Positions 1-9,211 of a stretch of DNA of 45,182 nt are shown in pieces. The DNA is from Candidatus Paralachnospira sangeri (GTDB taxonomy: Bacteria; Bacillota; Clostridia; Lachnospirales; Lachnospiraceae): positions 1 to 45,182 of the forward strand of contig CAJFOT010000120.1 in NCBI GenBank assembly GCA_904397815.1, given 5' to 3'. Below the pieces are notes generated by a model. The model was not told the origin of the DNA and did not search any database. It saw only the letters and a program-made list of their open reading frames with translations. The translations under genes and the position numbers were made by a program. Within the stretch, counting starts at the first letter, position 1. Every line of letters starts with the position of its first letter.

Positions 1-100
1 AATTGGCGTATTTTCAAGGGTTTCCGGGGCTTTAATAACACCCGACAACGCCTCTCGGAAGATGGTGAAATCTCAAGGGGCTAATTACTATTGTCTTTGA

Positions 101-1417
101 CTACAGATTATACCGCCGTCTGCGGGCAGAATCCGGAATCCTCATTTCATTACGGTATTTGGTGACCAGACGCTTGGAGACTTTTAAGTGCTCCTGCTCC
201 AGCAGATTAGCGAGAGCCTGGTCGGAGAGAGGGCGGTTTTTATCCTCGGCATCGATCAGCTCCCGGATTCTGCCGCGGATCCTGTCTCTTTCATCCAGTC
301 CTTGAACGAAAAAGTAACTCAGGGGAAAAACCCCATAGGTACATTGCAGGAATTTATCCTTAACGGCGCGGCTGACGGCAGACTCATGGATCTGAAGGGC
401 CGACGCGGCTTCAGCCTGGCTGAAGGATTTCAAATGTCCCGCTCCGTGGAGAAAGAAGCTCTGCTGCTTCTGAACGATCAGCTTTCCCAGAGACAGGAGA
501 GTCTCGTTGCGGCGTGCGACACACTGGCTGATCCAGTCCAGCTGTCTTTTCTTCTCAGAAAGATAATCCGATACCTGGCCGGAGGAATCTGTGAGCATCC
601 GCATATATTCCTCATTGTACCGGATGGGCGGCAGCAGGGAGTCATTCAGCACAATGTCATAGTGGTCAGAGAATTTTACGACAGCCAGTTCCGGCCGGAT
701 ATAGCTGACATATTTGCGATCTCCATAACAGGAGCCGGGTTTCGGGTTCAGGCTGCGGATTACCCTGCAGGCCCGCAGCACCTCCTCCAGTGATACCTGG
801 AGCCTGTGGGCCAGGATGGTCATCTGGTTTTTGGCGACCAGCTCCAGGTGCTGGCTGGCAATGGCGTACGCGACACGATCTTCCGGGTATTGTTTTTTTA
901 GCTGGATACAGAGACATTCCGGCAGAGACCGCGCTCCGATTCCATCGGGTTCCAGTGTCTGGAGCAGAGAGAGGAGCGTCAGGAGCTCATCCGGATCGGA
1001 TTCTGTCTCATCGGCGATCTCATCCAGAGACATTTCCAGATAGCCGCTGGTTTCCAGATTGAGGATCATATATTCCATGATATGGCGCTGCCGGACTGTC
1101 AGAGAGAGATCATTTAACTGAAAAAACAGGGAGTCCTCCAGCGTTTCTGTCATATCAGTCCCCCGGTTCCAGGGATCCAGGGCGTCCTTTCGGTCCTGCC
1201 GGTCATAAATGGGATTCTGGTCATCCTGTGCGTAGCTCAGCTGAACTGTGTGCTCATATTCCACAGGCGGAGACTCCAGCTCCATCAGAGGGTTTTCCAG
1301 AGCCAGCTGTTCCAGGTATTGCCCCAGCTCCGGAAGACTCATCTGCAAGATTTCAGAGCTTTGGATCATTCGCCCGGAAATATTCAGTTTTTGTGCAGGA
1401 GTTAATTCTATCTGCAT
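101..1417 (-). CDS. rpoN: RNA polymerase sigma-54 factor
   Basis: Alternative sigma factor that directs core RNA polymerase to -24/-12 promoters, which then need an AAA+ enhancer-binding activator. At 438 residues it is slightly shorter than many family members. The N-terminus carries the Gln/Leu-rich activator-interaction region (LTPAQKLNISGRMIQSSEIL). The core-binding region follows, then the DNA-binding part with an HTH near residues 335-355. The C-terminus is RpoN-box-like (SKRLVTKYRNEMRIPDSARR), ending in a run of arginines. The start is preceded by a GAGGGGA ribosome site. The gene is divergent from fabH with its own TTGACT-N17-TAGTAT promoter. No sigma-54 activator gene is in the window, so its targets lie elsewhere. 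Confidence 0.96.
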   Translation of the reverse strand: MQIELTPAQKLNISGRMIQSSEILQMSLPELGQYLEQLALENPLMELESPPVEYEHTVQLSYAQDDQNPIYDRQDRKDALDPWNRGTDMTETLEDSLFFQLNDLSLTVRQRHIMEYMILNLETSGYLEMSLDEIADETESDPDELLTLLSLLQTLEPDGIGARSLPECLCIQLKKQYPEDRVAYAIASQHLELVAKNQMTILAHRLQVSLEEVLRACRVIRSLNPKPGSCYGDRKYVSYIRPELAVVKFSDHYDIVLNDSLLPPIRYNEEYMRMLTDSSGQVSDYLSEKKRQLDWISQCVARRNETLLSLGKLIVQKQQSFFLHGAGHLKSFSQAEAASALQIHESAVSRAVKDKFLQCTYGVFPLSYFFVQGLDERDRIRGRIRELIDAEDKNRPLSDQALANLLEQEHLKVSKRLVTKYRNEMRIPDSARRRRYNL

Positions 1418-1456
1418 TGTATTTCCCCTCTTTTTCTTATGAATTTTGATAATTTC

Positions 1457-1485
1457 ATACTACTATGGGAAAGCCGGAAAGTCAA
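1457..1485 (-). promoter_or_regulatory. rpoN promoter
   Basis: On the minus strand a -35 TTGACT (1485-1480) is followed by a 17-base spacer and a -10 TAGTAT (1462-1457), about 40 bases upstream of the rpoN start. Confidence 0.6.
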
Positions 1486-1531
1486 GAAATGACGAAACTA
1501 TGGATGGGATCATCCAATGTGAAATTAGGGA

Positions 1532-1560
1532 TTGACAAATTGCTCGTCATGGAATATAGT
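1532..1560 (+). promoter_or_regulatory. Promoter of the fatty-acid operon
   Basis: TTGACA (1532-1537), a 17-base spacer and TATAGT (1555-1560) form a near-consensus housekeeping promoter. The predicted transcript start is near 1567, giving a leader of about 47 bases before fabH. The end of the -10 and the start point lie inside a FabT-type palindrome. Confidence 0.85.
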
Positions 1561-1574
1561 TTGAATATCAAAAT
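1558..1574. promoter_or_regulatory. FabT-box-like operator
   Basis: The sequence AGTTTGAATATCAAAAT matches the FabT consensus known from lactic acid bacteria (ANTTTGATTATCAAATT) at 14 of the 16 defined positions. It overlaps the last three bases of the -10 hexamer and the expected transcription start, a classical repressor position. A FabT-like protein is encoded at the end of the same cluster (12107-12556). Binding itself is inferred. Confidence 0.75.
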
Positions 1575-1613
1575 ATTTGAAATAAAAAACAAATTTGGAA
1601 AGAGTTATAAAAG

Positions 1614-2585
1614 ATGATAGCAGCGAGAATTACGGCAACCGGCGCTTATGTGCCGGAGCGGAAAGTGACCAATGATGATCTGGCTCGTGTGATGGATACC
1701 AGTGATGAGTGGATTCGAAGCAGAACCGGAATCGGGAGCCGGCATGTGGCGGTGGGTGAATCTACCAGCCATATGGCTGTGAAAGCGGCGGCGGATGTGC
1801 TCAGCCGAAGCGGATGCAGGGCTGAGGATATTCAGTTTATTATTGTAGCGACCGGGACGCCGGATCATCTGTTTCCTAATATGGCATGTCTGGTTCAGGA
1901 AGGGATCGGCGCTTCCCATGCTTTTTGTTTTGACCTGAACGCGGCCTGTTCCGGATTTCTTTACAGTCTGAGCGTGGCAAAAGGGTATATTGAAAGCGGG
2001 ATGTATGAGCGGGGAATGGTGATTGGTGCGGAAACCATTTCCAAGGTAGTTGACTGGAAAGAGCGGAGTACCTGTGTCCTCTTCGGAGACGGTGCGGGTG
2101 CGGTCATAATCGAAAAAGGCGGCCGGGGCATCGGCAGTATGGTGATGGGCGCCGACGGAAAGGGCGGAGAGGTGCTTCGCTGCAGCAGCAGCAGTATCCT
2201 CTGCCACGATGAGGAGAGCCGGAGGAAAATCGACTATCTCCATATGGATGGTCAGGAGGTGTTCCGGTTTGCGGCGCGGCAGGTTCCGGCGGTGATTGAA
2301 GCAGTGCTGGAAAAGGAAGGCCTGGAACCGGATCAGATCGGCCATTATATTCTTCATCAGGCCAATGAACGTATTATCGCTTCCGTGGCCAGGAAGATGA
2401 AGGAGCCGATGGAGAAATTTCCGGTCAATCTGGATCGGTATGGAAATACCTCTTCTGCCAGCATTCCGATTCTGCTTCATGAACTTCATCAGACAGGCGC
2501 GCTGAAAAATGGCGAGAAGCTGATTCTGGCAGGTTTTGGCGCCGGACTGACCTGGGGCGCGGCCATGGTGGAATGGAATATCTGA
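1614..2585 (+). CDS. fabH: 3-oxoacyl-[acyl-carrier-protein] synthase III (KAS III)
   Basis: Starts fatty-acid synthesis by condensing acetyl-CoA (or a branched acyl-CoA) with malonyl-ACP. The 323-residue length is normal for the family. The catalytic triad is visible: Cys112 in NAACSGF, His248 in LHQAN and Asn278 in YGNTSSAS. The GDGAGAVII glycine stretch is at about 158-166. The start ATG follows GGAAAGAG with a 9-base gap. It is the first gene of the operon and sits directly behind the FabT-box promoter. A gap of about 100 bases separates it from acpP, with no obvious terminator. Confidence 0.98.
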   Translation: MIAARITATGAYVPERKVTNDDLARVMDTSDEWIRSRTGIGSRHVAVGESTSHMAVKAAADVLSRSGCRAEDIQFIIVATGTPDHLFPNMACLVQEGIGASHAFCFDLNAACSGFLYSLSVAKGYIESGMYERGMVIGAETISKVVDWKERSTCVLFGDGAGAVIIEKGGRGIGSMVMGADGKGGEVLRCSSSSILCHDEESRRKIDYLHMDGQEVFRFAARQVPAVIEAVLEKEGLEPDQIGHYILHQANERIIASVARKMKEPMEKFPVNLDRYGNTSSASIPILLHELHQTGALKNGEKLILAGFGAGLTWGAAMVEWNI

Positions 2586-2686
2586 GAGCGGTGAAATATC
2601 TGAGGACAATAAAGCATTTGAAGGCACAAGAGTAAAAAAGAACTCTTTGCATAAATAAAATGAAAAGATAAAAGGAGATTGAGAAC

Positions 2687-2917
2687 ATGTTAGAGAGAAT
2701 GAGACCGATTATTGCGGAGCAGCTGGATATTGATGAGAGCCAGATTACTGAAGACAGCTCTTTTAAGGATGACTTGGGAGCGGATTCTCTGGCAGTGGTA
2801 GAACTGATAATGGCGCTGGAGGATGAATTCAGCATTGAAATCCCTACAGAGAACCTGGAAGCAATGTCCACAGTAAAGGATGTTATGGATTATCTGAAAG
2901 AACAGGGTATTGAATAA
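2687..2917 (+). CDS. acpP: Acyl carrier protein
   Basis: Carries growing acyl chains on a 4'-phosphopantetheine arm. The 76-residue acidic protein has the canonical attachment motif [10 protein letters not shown] with Ser34 as the modified residue. A strong AAGGAGATTGAG ribosome site precedes the ATG. It lies inside the fatty-acid operon between fabH and fabK. Confidence 0.98.
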   Translation: MLERMRPIIAEQLDIDESQITEDSSFKDDLGADSLAVVELIMALEDEFSIEIPTENLEAMSTVKDVMDYLKEQGIE

Positions 2918-2918
2918 A

Positions 2919-3848
2919 ATGGAAACCAGAATCACCAGATTACTAGGAATATCATGTCCGATTATCCAGGGCGGAATGGCCTGGGTAGCGGAACATCACC
3001 TGGCCGCGGCAGTTTCAGATGCCGGCGGCCTGGGTTTGATTGGAGCGGCAAATGCCCCTGCGGAATGGGTGCGTGAGCAGATCTGCAAGGCCAGGGAACT
3101 GACGGATAAGCCGTTTGGCGTTAATATTATGCTTCTCAGCCCCTATGCTGATGAGGTGGCGCAGGTTGTGGCCGAGGAACGGGTGGCTGTAGTTACGACC
3201 GGCGCAGGCAATCCCGGGAAATATATGGCGCTTTGGAAAGAGGCTGGCATCAAAGTGATGCCTGTGGTGGCTTCTTCTGCCCTGGCGAAACTGATGGAAC
3301 GGGCAGGTGCTGACGCAGTAGTGGCAGAGGGCTGTGAGTCCGGCGGACATATCGGCGAGCTGACGACCATGACGCTGGTACCCCAGGTGAGGGACGCAGT
3401 GTCCATTCCGGTGGTGGCAGCGGGAGGCATCGGGGACGGCCGGGGGATGGCGGCTGCTTTTATGCTGGGCGCCGAAGGGGTTCAGATGGGAACTCGTTTT
3501 ATCGTGGCTGATGAGGCTGTGGTACATGAAAATTACAAGAATAAAGTTATCGCGGCTAAAGATATTGATACACAGGTGACCGGCCGGAGTACAGGACATC
3601 CCATCCGGGTATTGAAGAACCGGATGAGCAGAGAATATCTGCGCCTGGAAGAAGAAGGAGCTTCTTTCGAGCAGCTGGAACAGCTGACTGTAGGCGGTCT
3701 GCGGCGTGCTGTGACAGAAGGAGATGTGACAGAGGGAAGCGTGATGGCAGGACAGATCGCGGGCCTGATTAAAAAGAGACAGTCCTGCAGAGAGATTATC
3801 AGCGAAATGATGGAAGAAACTGAGAAGCTGTTGGATCGGAGGATATAG
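2919..3848 (+). CDS. fabK: Enoyl-[acyl-carrier-protein] reductase II (FMN-dependent)
   Basis: Catalyses the last reduction of each elongation round, trans-2-enoyl-ACP to acyl-ACP, with FMN and NAD(P)H. FabK replaces FabI in many Firmicutes. It belongs to the nitronate monooxygenase/TIM-barrel family. The N-terminal GIxxPIIQGGMAW-like motif is present, as are the flavin-binding stretch VVAAGGIGDGRGMAAAF and GAEGVQMGTRF. I chose ATG 2919, just after the acpP stop. An in-frame TTG at 2910 overlapping acpP is possible, and neither has a strong ribosome site, so translation may be coupled to acpP. No fabI is present in the window. Confidence 0.95.
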   Translation: METRITRLLGISCPIIQGGMAWVAEHHLAAAVSDAGGLGLIGAANAPAEWVREQICKARELTDKPFGVNIMLLSPYADEVAQVVAEERVAVVTTGAGNPGKYMALWKEAGIKVMPVVASSALAKLMERAGADAVVAEGCESGGHIGELTTMTLVPQVRDAVSIPVVAAGGIGDGRGMAAAFMLGAEGVQMGTRFIVADEAVVHENYKNKVIAAKDIDTQVTGRSTGHPIRVLKNRMSREYLRLEEEGASFEQLEQLTVGGLRRAVTEGDVTEGSVMAGQIAGLIKKRQSCREIISEMMEETEKLLDRRI

Positions 3849-3849
3849 T

Positions 3850-4776
3850 ATGCGTAAAACTGCTTTTATTTTCCCAGGACAGGGTGCCCAGAAGGCAGGT
3901 ATGGGAAAGGATTTTTATGAAAATTCTCAGACGGCCAGAGAGATTTATGACAGGGCATCGGAACGCCTTGGCCTTGATCTGAAGGCGTTGTGTTTTGAGC
4001 CAAATGATTTTCTGGATCATACAGAACATACCCAGGCGGCAATGACAGTGACCAGCATCGCAATGATGGAAGAAGTTAAGGCACTGGGGTTAAAAGCAGA
4101 TGTGGCTGCAGGGCTGAGTCTGGGGGAATACAGCGCTCTGGTGTGTGCCGGCGCTATGGAGGCACAGGACGCAGTCTGGGCGGTACGCCAGAGAGGTATC
4201 CTGATGGAACAGGCAGTGCCTGGAGGCCGGGGAGCGATGGCGGCAGTGCTGGGACTGTCGGCAGAAAAAACAGAAGAGGTGCTGGCAGGGCTGGAACAGG
4301 TACAGATTGCCAATTATAACTGCCCGGGGCAGATCGTGATCTCAGGCAGAAAAGAAAGCGTGGAACAGGCAGGTCCCCTCTTAAAAGAAGCCGGGGCCAG
4401 ACGGGTGCTTCCGCTGAATGTCAGCGGGCCCTTTCACTCCGTCATGCTTCGGGGAGCCGGTGAAAAGCTGGGAGAGGTGCTGGAGCATATTTCTCTGTCA
4501 GAACTGGAGATACCTTATGCCTCTAATGTGACCGGCGAGCTGGTGCGGGATGCGGGACAGATCAAGGAATTGCTGATTCGTCAGGTGTATTCTTCTGTCA
4601 GATGGCAGCAGTGTGTGGAGGCCATGATCCGGGATGGTGTGGAGTTGTTTGTGGAAATCGGACCGGGAAAGACCCTCAGCGGATTTGTCAAAAAGATCAG
4701 CCGCCAGACAGAGTCTGTCAATATTGAGACATGGGAGGATCTGAAAAAAATAGAGACAGGAGGTGTGATATGCTGA
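3850..4776 (+). CDS. fabD: Malonyl-CoA:ACP malonyltransferase
   Basis: Transfers malonyl groups from malonyl-CoA to ACP for chain extension. The N-terminal FIFPGQGAQ motif is present, the nucleophile is Ser90 in GLSLGEYSAL, and His196 lies in SGPFHSVML. The residue before the nucleophile elbow is Leu rather than the more common His of GHSLG. The length of 308 residues is normal. The start lies one base after the fabK stop, and the end overlaps the fabG start by 7 bases (ATGCTGA), implying coupled translation. Confidence 0.97.
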   Translation: MRKTAFIFPGQGAQKAGMGKDFYENSQTAREIYDRASERLGLDLKALCFEPNDFLDHTEHTQAAMTVTSIAMMEEVKALGLKADVAAGLSLGEYSALVCAGAMEAQDAVWAVRQRGILMEQAVPGGRGAMAAVLGLSAEKTEEVLAGLEQVQIANYNCPGQIVISGRKESVEQAGPLLKEAGARRVLPLNVSGPFHSVMLRGAGEKLGEVLEHISLSELEIPYASNVTGELVRDAGQIKELLIRQVYSSVRWQQCVEAMIRDGVELFVEIGPGKTLSGFVKKISRQTESVNIETWEDLKKIETGGVIC

Positions 4777-5522
4777 CCGGAATATTAGAGGGAAAAATAG
4801 CGATTGTAACCGGAGCTGGCCGGGGTATCGGAAAGGCTGCCGCCCTGTCTCTGGCCAGAGCGGGAGCCGTGGTGGCAGTGAATTATAACCATTCTGCCGA
4901 CCAGGCGCAGGCTGTGGTGAATGAAATTGTAAATAACGGAGGAAGGGCAAAGGCATGGCAGTGTGATGTCAGCAGTTTTGATGACTGCGGCGCCTTTTTC
5001 TCTGATGTGATAAAAGAATTCGGACGTCTGGATATCCTGGTGAACAATGCAGGAGTAACCAGAGACGGGCTGCTGATGCGGATGACTGAGGCGGACTATG
5101 ACCTGGTAATGGATGTGAACCTGAAAGGGACCTTTCATGGCATCCGCCATGCTGCCAGACAGATGGTGAAACAGAAATACGGAAGAATCATCAATATTTC
5201 TTCTGTGGTAGGCATTACAGGAAATGGCGGACAAGCGAATTATGCCGCTTCCAAGGCGGGTATCATCGGGCTGACAAAATCTGCGGCGAAGGAACTGGGC
5301 AGCCGGGGGATTACGGTAAACACGGTAGCACCGGGATTTATCGAAACCGAGATGACGGCAGTACTGCCGGAGGAGCAGAAGAGTAAGCTGGCGTCCCAGA
5401 TTCCACTGGGACGGTTTGGGCAGCCAGAGGATGTGGCAGCCGCGATTGTATTTTTGGCATCAGAATACGGCGCTTATATTACCGGACAGGTGCTGCAGGT
5501 AGACGGCGGCATGGTGATGTAA
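4770..5522 (+). CDS. fabG: 3-oxoacyl-[acyl-carrier-protein] reductase
   Basis: NADPH-dependent short-chain dehydrogenase that reduces 3-ketoacyl-ACP. The nucleotide-binding TGAGRGIG is at residues 14-21 and NNAG near 92-95. The catalytic Ser lies in NISSVVG (144-145), with Tyr158 and Lys162 in YAASK. ATG 4770 is chosen because AGGAGGTG sits 4 bases upstream; an in-frame ATG at 4731 inside fabD lacks a comparable site. The predicted protein has 250 residues. Confidence 0.97.
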   Translation: MLTGILEGKIAIVTGAGRGIGKAAALSLARAGAVVAVNYNHSADQAQAVVNEIVNNGGRAKAWQCDVSSFDDCGAFFSDVIKEFGRLDILVNNAGVTRDGLLMRMTEADYDLVMDVNLKGTFHGIRHAARQMVKQKYGRIINISSVVGITGNGGQANYAASKAGIIGLTKSAAKELGSRGITVNTVAPGFIETEMTAVLPEEQKSKLASQIPLGRFGQPEDVAAAIVFLASEYGAYITGQVLQVDGGMVM

Positions 5523-5553
5523 GAGTCACCCGGAAATAAGAAAGGAACAGAAC

Positions 5554-6789
5554 ATGAAACGTGTGGTAATTACCGGAATGGGAGTCATCTCACCGATCGG
5601 AAATAATGTAGCAGATTTTTGGAGCAACGTCAGAGCCGGGAAAGTGGGCATAGGCCCGATTACCCGGTTTGATACCGCAGATTATAAAGTAAAGCTGGCG
5701 GCAGAAGTGCATGATTTTGACGCTAAGGATTTCATGGATAGCAGATCAGCAAAGCGGATGGAATTATTTTGCCAGTATGCTGTGGCAGCAGCTGCGGAAG
5801 CGCTGAAGGATTCCGACATTCATATGGAAAAGGAAGATCCCTACCGTGTGGGTGTCTGCATCGGCTCCGGTACAGGAAGCCTTCAGGCGATGGAGCGGGA
5901 ATATAAGAAGCTGCTGGATCGGGGGCCGGGACGTGTGGGTCCTCTTCTGGTGCCGATGATGATCGCCAATATGGCAGCGGGAAATGTGGCAATCCAATAT
6001 GGATGTAAGGGGAAGTGCATTGATGTCACGACAGCATGTGCCACAGGAACCCATTCTGTTGGAGAAGCCTATCGGTCGATTCAGCATGGGGAAGCCGATG
6101 TTATGCTGGCAGGGGGAACAGAAGCAGCGATATGTCCGCTGGGTATCGCCGGATTTACAGCGCTGACAGCTCTCAGCCAGGCAGATGACCCGATGCGAGC
6201 CTGTCTTCCCTTTGACAAAGACCGTTCCGGCTTCGTTATGGGAGAAGGGGCCGGAGTACTGATATTGGAATCTCTGGAGCACGCGGCAAAGCGTGGAGCA
6301 AGAATCTATGGCGAGGTAAAGGGATACGGCGCTACCTGCGATGCTTATCATATTACATCTCCTGCGGAAGATGGAATGGGCGCGGCAATGGCAATGAAAT
6401 ATGCCATGGAAGAGGCTGGCTGGCGGCCGGAGGATGTGGATTACATCAATGCCCACGGCACAGGCACTCACCACAATGACTTATTTGAGACCCGGGCAGT
6501 GAAGCAGGCCTTCGGCCAGCAGGCTGGAAATGTAAAAATCAGTTCTACTAAATCTATGATTGGCCATCTGCTGGGGGCGGCCGGGGCAGTCGAGCTGATT
6601 GCCTGCGTGAAATCCATAGAGGAAGGATGGATTCATCCGACGGTGGGCCTGGTGACGCCGGGAGAGGAATGTGATCTGGATTATGTGCCGGGCAGCGGGG
6701 TTGCTGCAAAGGTAGAGCGGGTGCTCAGTAATTCTCTGGGATTTGGCGGGCATAATGCGACAGTAGCCGTGGCCGGATTTCAGGAGTAG
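5554..6789 (+). CDS. fabF: 3-oxoacyl-[acyl-carrier-protein] synthase II (KAS II)
   Basis: Main elongating condensing enzyme. At 411 residues it has the Cys-His-His triad of KAS I/II: Cys162 in TTACATGTHS, His301 in NAHGTGTHHND and His338 in SMIGHLLGAAG. It follows fabG by about 30 bases with an AAAGGAAC ribosome site. It is the only KAS I/II gene in the cluster. Confidence 0.98.
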   Translation: MKRVVITGMGVISPIGNNVADFWSNVRAGKVGIGPITRFDTADYKVKLAAEVHDFDAKDFMDSRSAKRMELFCQYAVAAAAEALKDSDIHMEKEDPYRVGVCIGSGTGSLQAMEREYKKLLDRGPGRVGPLLVPMMIANMAAGNVAIQYGCKGKCIDVTTACATGTHSVGEAYRSIQHGEADVMLAGGTEAAICPLGIAGFTALTALSQADDPMRACLPFDKDRSGFVMGEGAGVLILESLEHAAKRGARIYGEVKGYGATCDAYHITSPAEDGMGAAMAMKYAMEEAGWRPEDVDYINAHGTGTHHNDLFETRAVKQAFGQQAGNVKISSTKSMIGHLLGAAGAVELIACVKSIEEGWIHPTVGLVTPGEECDLDYVPGSGVAAKVERVLSNSLGFGGHNATVAVAGFQE

Positions 6790-6805
6790 GGCAGAGGAGG
6801 AAAAC

Positions 6806-7372
6806 ATGGAACTTCAGGAGATTTTAACCATTATCGATCATGTGGCGCAGGCGGATACCCTGAGTGAAGTTGAAATTGATGACCATGGATACCGCATTTC
6901 TGTCAAGACAGACCGGTATCGGACAGAAAGCGGCAGGACGGCGGACAGACAGGCCGGAAAAGAAGGACCGGCGGTTTTTTCTGAGACGCATCAGCCGGCA
7001 AGTCTGGCTGATTTAGGGCAGACTGCAGCAGAGGAGCCGGCTGTGTCTCCTCAGATGACCGTTCAGAGTCCGCAGCCACAGTATGAGAATACCAGAGCAG
7101 CGGTTTCGGAATCAGGGAAGGAGTATGTCGTAACTTCTCCTCTTGTGGGTACCTTTTATGCTGCACCGGAGGAGGGAAAGGAACCTTATGTAAAGGCCGG
7201 AGACCGGGTGACCAAAGGGCAGGTACTGGGTATCGTGGAAGCTATGAAACTGATGAATGAGATTGAGTGCGAATATGACGGCATTGTAGAAGCTGTACTG
7301 ATTCAGAATGAGCAGGTGGTGGAATATGGTCAGCCCCTGTTCCGGATATTAGGAGATGAGAAAAAGGCATGA
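6806..7372 (+). CDS. accB: Biotin carboxyl carrier protein of acetyl-CoA carboxylase
   Basis: Carries biotin between the biotin carboxylase and carboxyltransferase sites. The protein has 188 residues: an N-terminal helix-rich segment, a Gln/Pro/Ala-rich linker (about 45-105) and a C-terminal biotinyl domain. Lys148 in [10 protein letters not shown] is the biotin-attachment lysine, and the preceding SPLVGTFY motif is typical. GAGGAGG precedes the ATG. The stop overlaps the fabZ start as ATGA. Confidence 0.97.
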   Translation: MELQEILTIIDHVAQADTLSEVEIDDHGYRISVKTDRYRTESGRTADRQAGKEGPAVFSETHQPASLADLGQTAAEEPAVSPQMTVQSPQPQYENTRAAVSESGKEYVVTSPLVGTFYAAPEEGKEPYVKAGDRVTKGQVLGIVEAMKLMNEIECEYDGIVEAVLIQNEQVVEYGQPLFRILGDEKKA

Positions 7373-7794
7373 AACTTGGAGTAAAGGAAATCGAACAGAT
7401 TATTCCTCACAGACATCCCTTTCTGCTGGTGGACTGTATCGAAGAGCTGGAGCCGGGTGTTCGGGCAGTGGGGCGCAAATGTGTAACCTTTCATGAGGAT
7501 TTTTTTGCCGGACATTTTCCGGGAGAACCGGTGATGCCTGGTGTGCTGATTCTGGAAGCGCTGGCGCAGGTAGGAGCAGTGGCAGTTCTGTGCCAGGAGG
7601 AAAATAAAGGGAAGACAGCGTATTTTGGAGGGATTAGTCACGCTCGTTTCCGGCAGAAAGTGGTTCCCGGCGATCAGCTGAAACTGGAATGTGAGATCAT
7701 ACGGAGAAAAGGGCCGGTAGGCATCGGAAAAGCTGTCGCTACCGTAGAAGGGAAGACAGCGGCAGAGGCGGAGCTGACCTTTATGATAGGGTAG
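7369..7794 (+). CDS. fabZ: 3-hydroxyacyl-[acyl-carrier-protein] dehydratase
   Basis: Dehydrates 3-hydroxyacyl-ACP to trans-2-enoyl-ACP. This hot-dog-fold protein of 141 residues has the catalytic His49 in [15 protein letters not shown] and Glu63 in ILEALAQ. It starts with a 4-base overlap with accB. No second dehydratase or isomerase gene (fabM or fabA) is visible in the cluster, so unsaturated fatty-acid formation would need a gene elsewhere or dual activity. Confidence 0.97.
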   Translation: MKLGVKEIEQIIPHRHPFLLVDCIEELEPGVRAVGRKCVTFHEDFFAGHFPGEPVMPGVLILEALAQVGAVAVLCQEENKGKTAYFGGISHARFRQKVVPGDQLKLECEIIRRKGPVGIGKAVATVEGKTAAEAELTFMIG

Positions 7795-7798
7795 AAAT

Positions 7799-9166
7799 AT
7801 GATACAGAAATTATTGATTGCAAACCGCGGTGAAATTGCGGTCAGAATCATACGTGCCTGTCGGGAAATGGGCATCAAAACAGTTGCTGTTTATTCCAAG
7901 GCAGATGAAGAATCCCTTCATACACTGCTGGCGGATGAAGCTATCTGTATTGGCCCTGGACCTTCCAAAGACAGTTATCTGAATATGGAACAGATTTTGA
8001 GTGCTGCAGTGGTGATGCAGGCAGACGCAGTGCATCCCGGTTTTGGCTTTTTATCCGAGAACAGCCGGTTTGCCAGAATGTGCGGCCAGTGCCATATTAA
8101 ATTTGTCGGTCCTGATCCTGAAGTCATCAGTCGGATGGGGAATAAGGCAGAGGCGAGAAAGACGATGACAGAGGCAGGAATCCCTGTGGTGCCCGGAAGC
8201 CGGGAACCGGCAACAGAATGGCAAGCCGGAAAAGAAGAGGCTGACAGAATTGGCTATCCGGTGATTGTAAAGGCTGCTCTGGGCGGAGGCGGAAAAGGAA
8301 TGCGAATCGTCCGTGTTCCGGAAGATTTTGAAAGCCAGTTTCATATGGCTCAAAGGGAGACAGAATCTGCTTTTGGCGACAGCAGTATGTATGTGGAAAA
8401 ATATATTGAGAATCCCAGGCATGTGGAATTCCAGATCCTGGCCGATGAGCATGGAAATGTGGTTCATCTGGGCGAGCGTGATTGTTCCATTCAGCGCCGG
8501 CATCAGAAACTGATCGAGGAAGCGCCATGCTGTGCGATTTCCGAGGAACTGCGGCAGCGGATGGGTGAAACGGCAGTCAGGGCGGCAAAGGCAGCCGGCT
8601 ATGAAAACGCGGGCACCATAGAGTTTCTGCTGGACCGGGAGGGGAATTTCTATTTTATTGAGATGAATACCCGGATCCAGGTGGAGCATGGCATTACAGA
8701 GGCAGTGACAGGCATTGACTTGATTAAGGAACAGTTACGGATTGCTTCCGGCCTTCCTCTGTCTGTACGGCAGGAAGATATCAGAATCCACGGCCATGCT
8801 ATTGAATGCCGGATTAACGCGGAGGACCCGGAACGGAATTTTATGCCCTGTCCCGGAGTGATTACCAATCTGCATTTTCCCGGAGGGAACGGGGTGCGGA
8901 TTGACAGTGCCGTATACAATGGTTATCAGGTGCCGCCTTACTATGACTCGATGATTCTGAAGCTGATCGTCTGCGCCTCTGACCGGGAGGCGGCAGTGCG
9001 GAAAATGCGCAGCGCCCTGGGCGAGCTGGTGATCGAAGGCATCCACACCAACCTGGATTTTCAGTACGAGATTCTGTGCAGCCGGGACTATGAGGAAGGA
9101 AATATTGACACCAGTTTTATTGAATCACATTTTGCGGCGGGCGCCGGGCAGGCAGGCCGCCTGTAA
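7799..9166 (+). CDS. accC: Biotin carboxylase subunit of acetyl-CoA carboxylase
   Basis: ATP-dependent carboxylation of the biotin on AccB. At 455 residues it is an ATP-grasp enzyme. The glycine-rich ATP loop is AALGGGGKGMR (about 160-170), and the active-site stretch is EMNTRIQVEHGITEAVTG, followed by GHAIECRINAEDP. It starts 5 bases after fabZ. The ribosome site is weak, so coupling to fabZ is likely. Confidence 0.97.
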   Translation: MIQKLLIANRGEIAVRIIRACREMGIKTVAVYSKADEESLHTLLADEAICIGPGPSKDSYLNMEQILSAAVVMQADAVHPGFGFLSENSRFARMCGQCHIKFVGPDPEVISRMGNKAEARKTMTEAGIPVVPGSREPATEWQAGKEEADRIGYPVIVKAALGGGGKGMRIVRVPEDFESQFHMAQRETESAFGDSSMYVEKYIENPRHVEFQILADEHGNVVHLGERDCSIQRRHQKLIEEAPCCAISEELRQRMGETAVRAAKAAGYENAGTIEFLLDREGNFYFIEMNTRIQVEHGITEAVTGIDLIKEQLRIASGLPLSVRQEDIRIHGHAIECRINAEDPERNFMPCPGVITNLHFPGGNGVRIDSAVYNGYQVPPYYDSMILKLIVCASDREAAVRKMRSALGELVIEGIHTNLDFQYEILCSRDYEEGNIDTSFIESHFAAGAGQAGRL

Positions 9167-9211
9167 ACTGCCAATATGCCGTAAAGGGCAGGGGAAAGGA
9201 CAGATGTATAT

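Noticed and set aside
1-100. Possible partial gene at the left edge.
   Set aside because: No frame gives a recognisable product in 100 bases, and stops occur in most frames.
1444-1460. A second FabT-like half site (TTTTGAT) near the rpoN start.
   Set aside because: Only the left half matches the box; the right half is lost.
1605-2627. Long minus-strand open frame opposite fabH.
   Set aside because: It mirrors fabH codon structure, has no ribosome site or promoter, and resembles no protein family.
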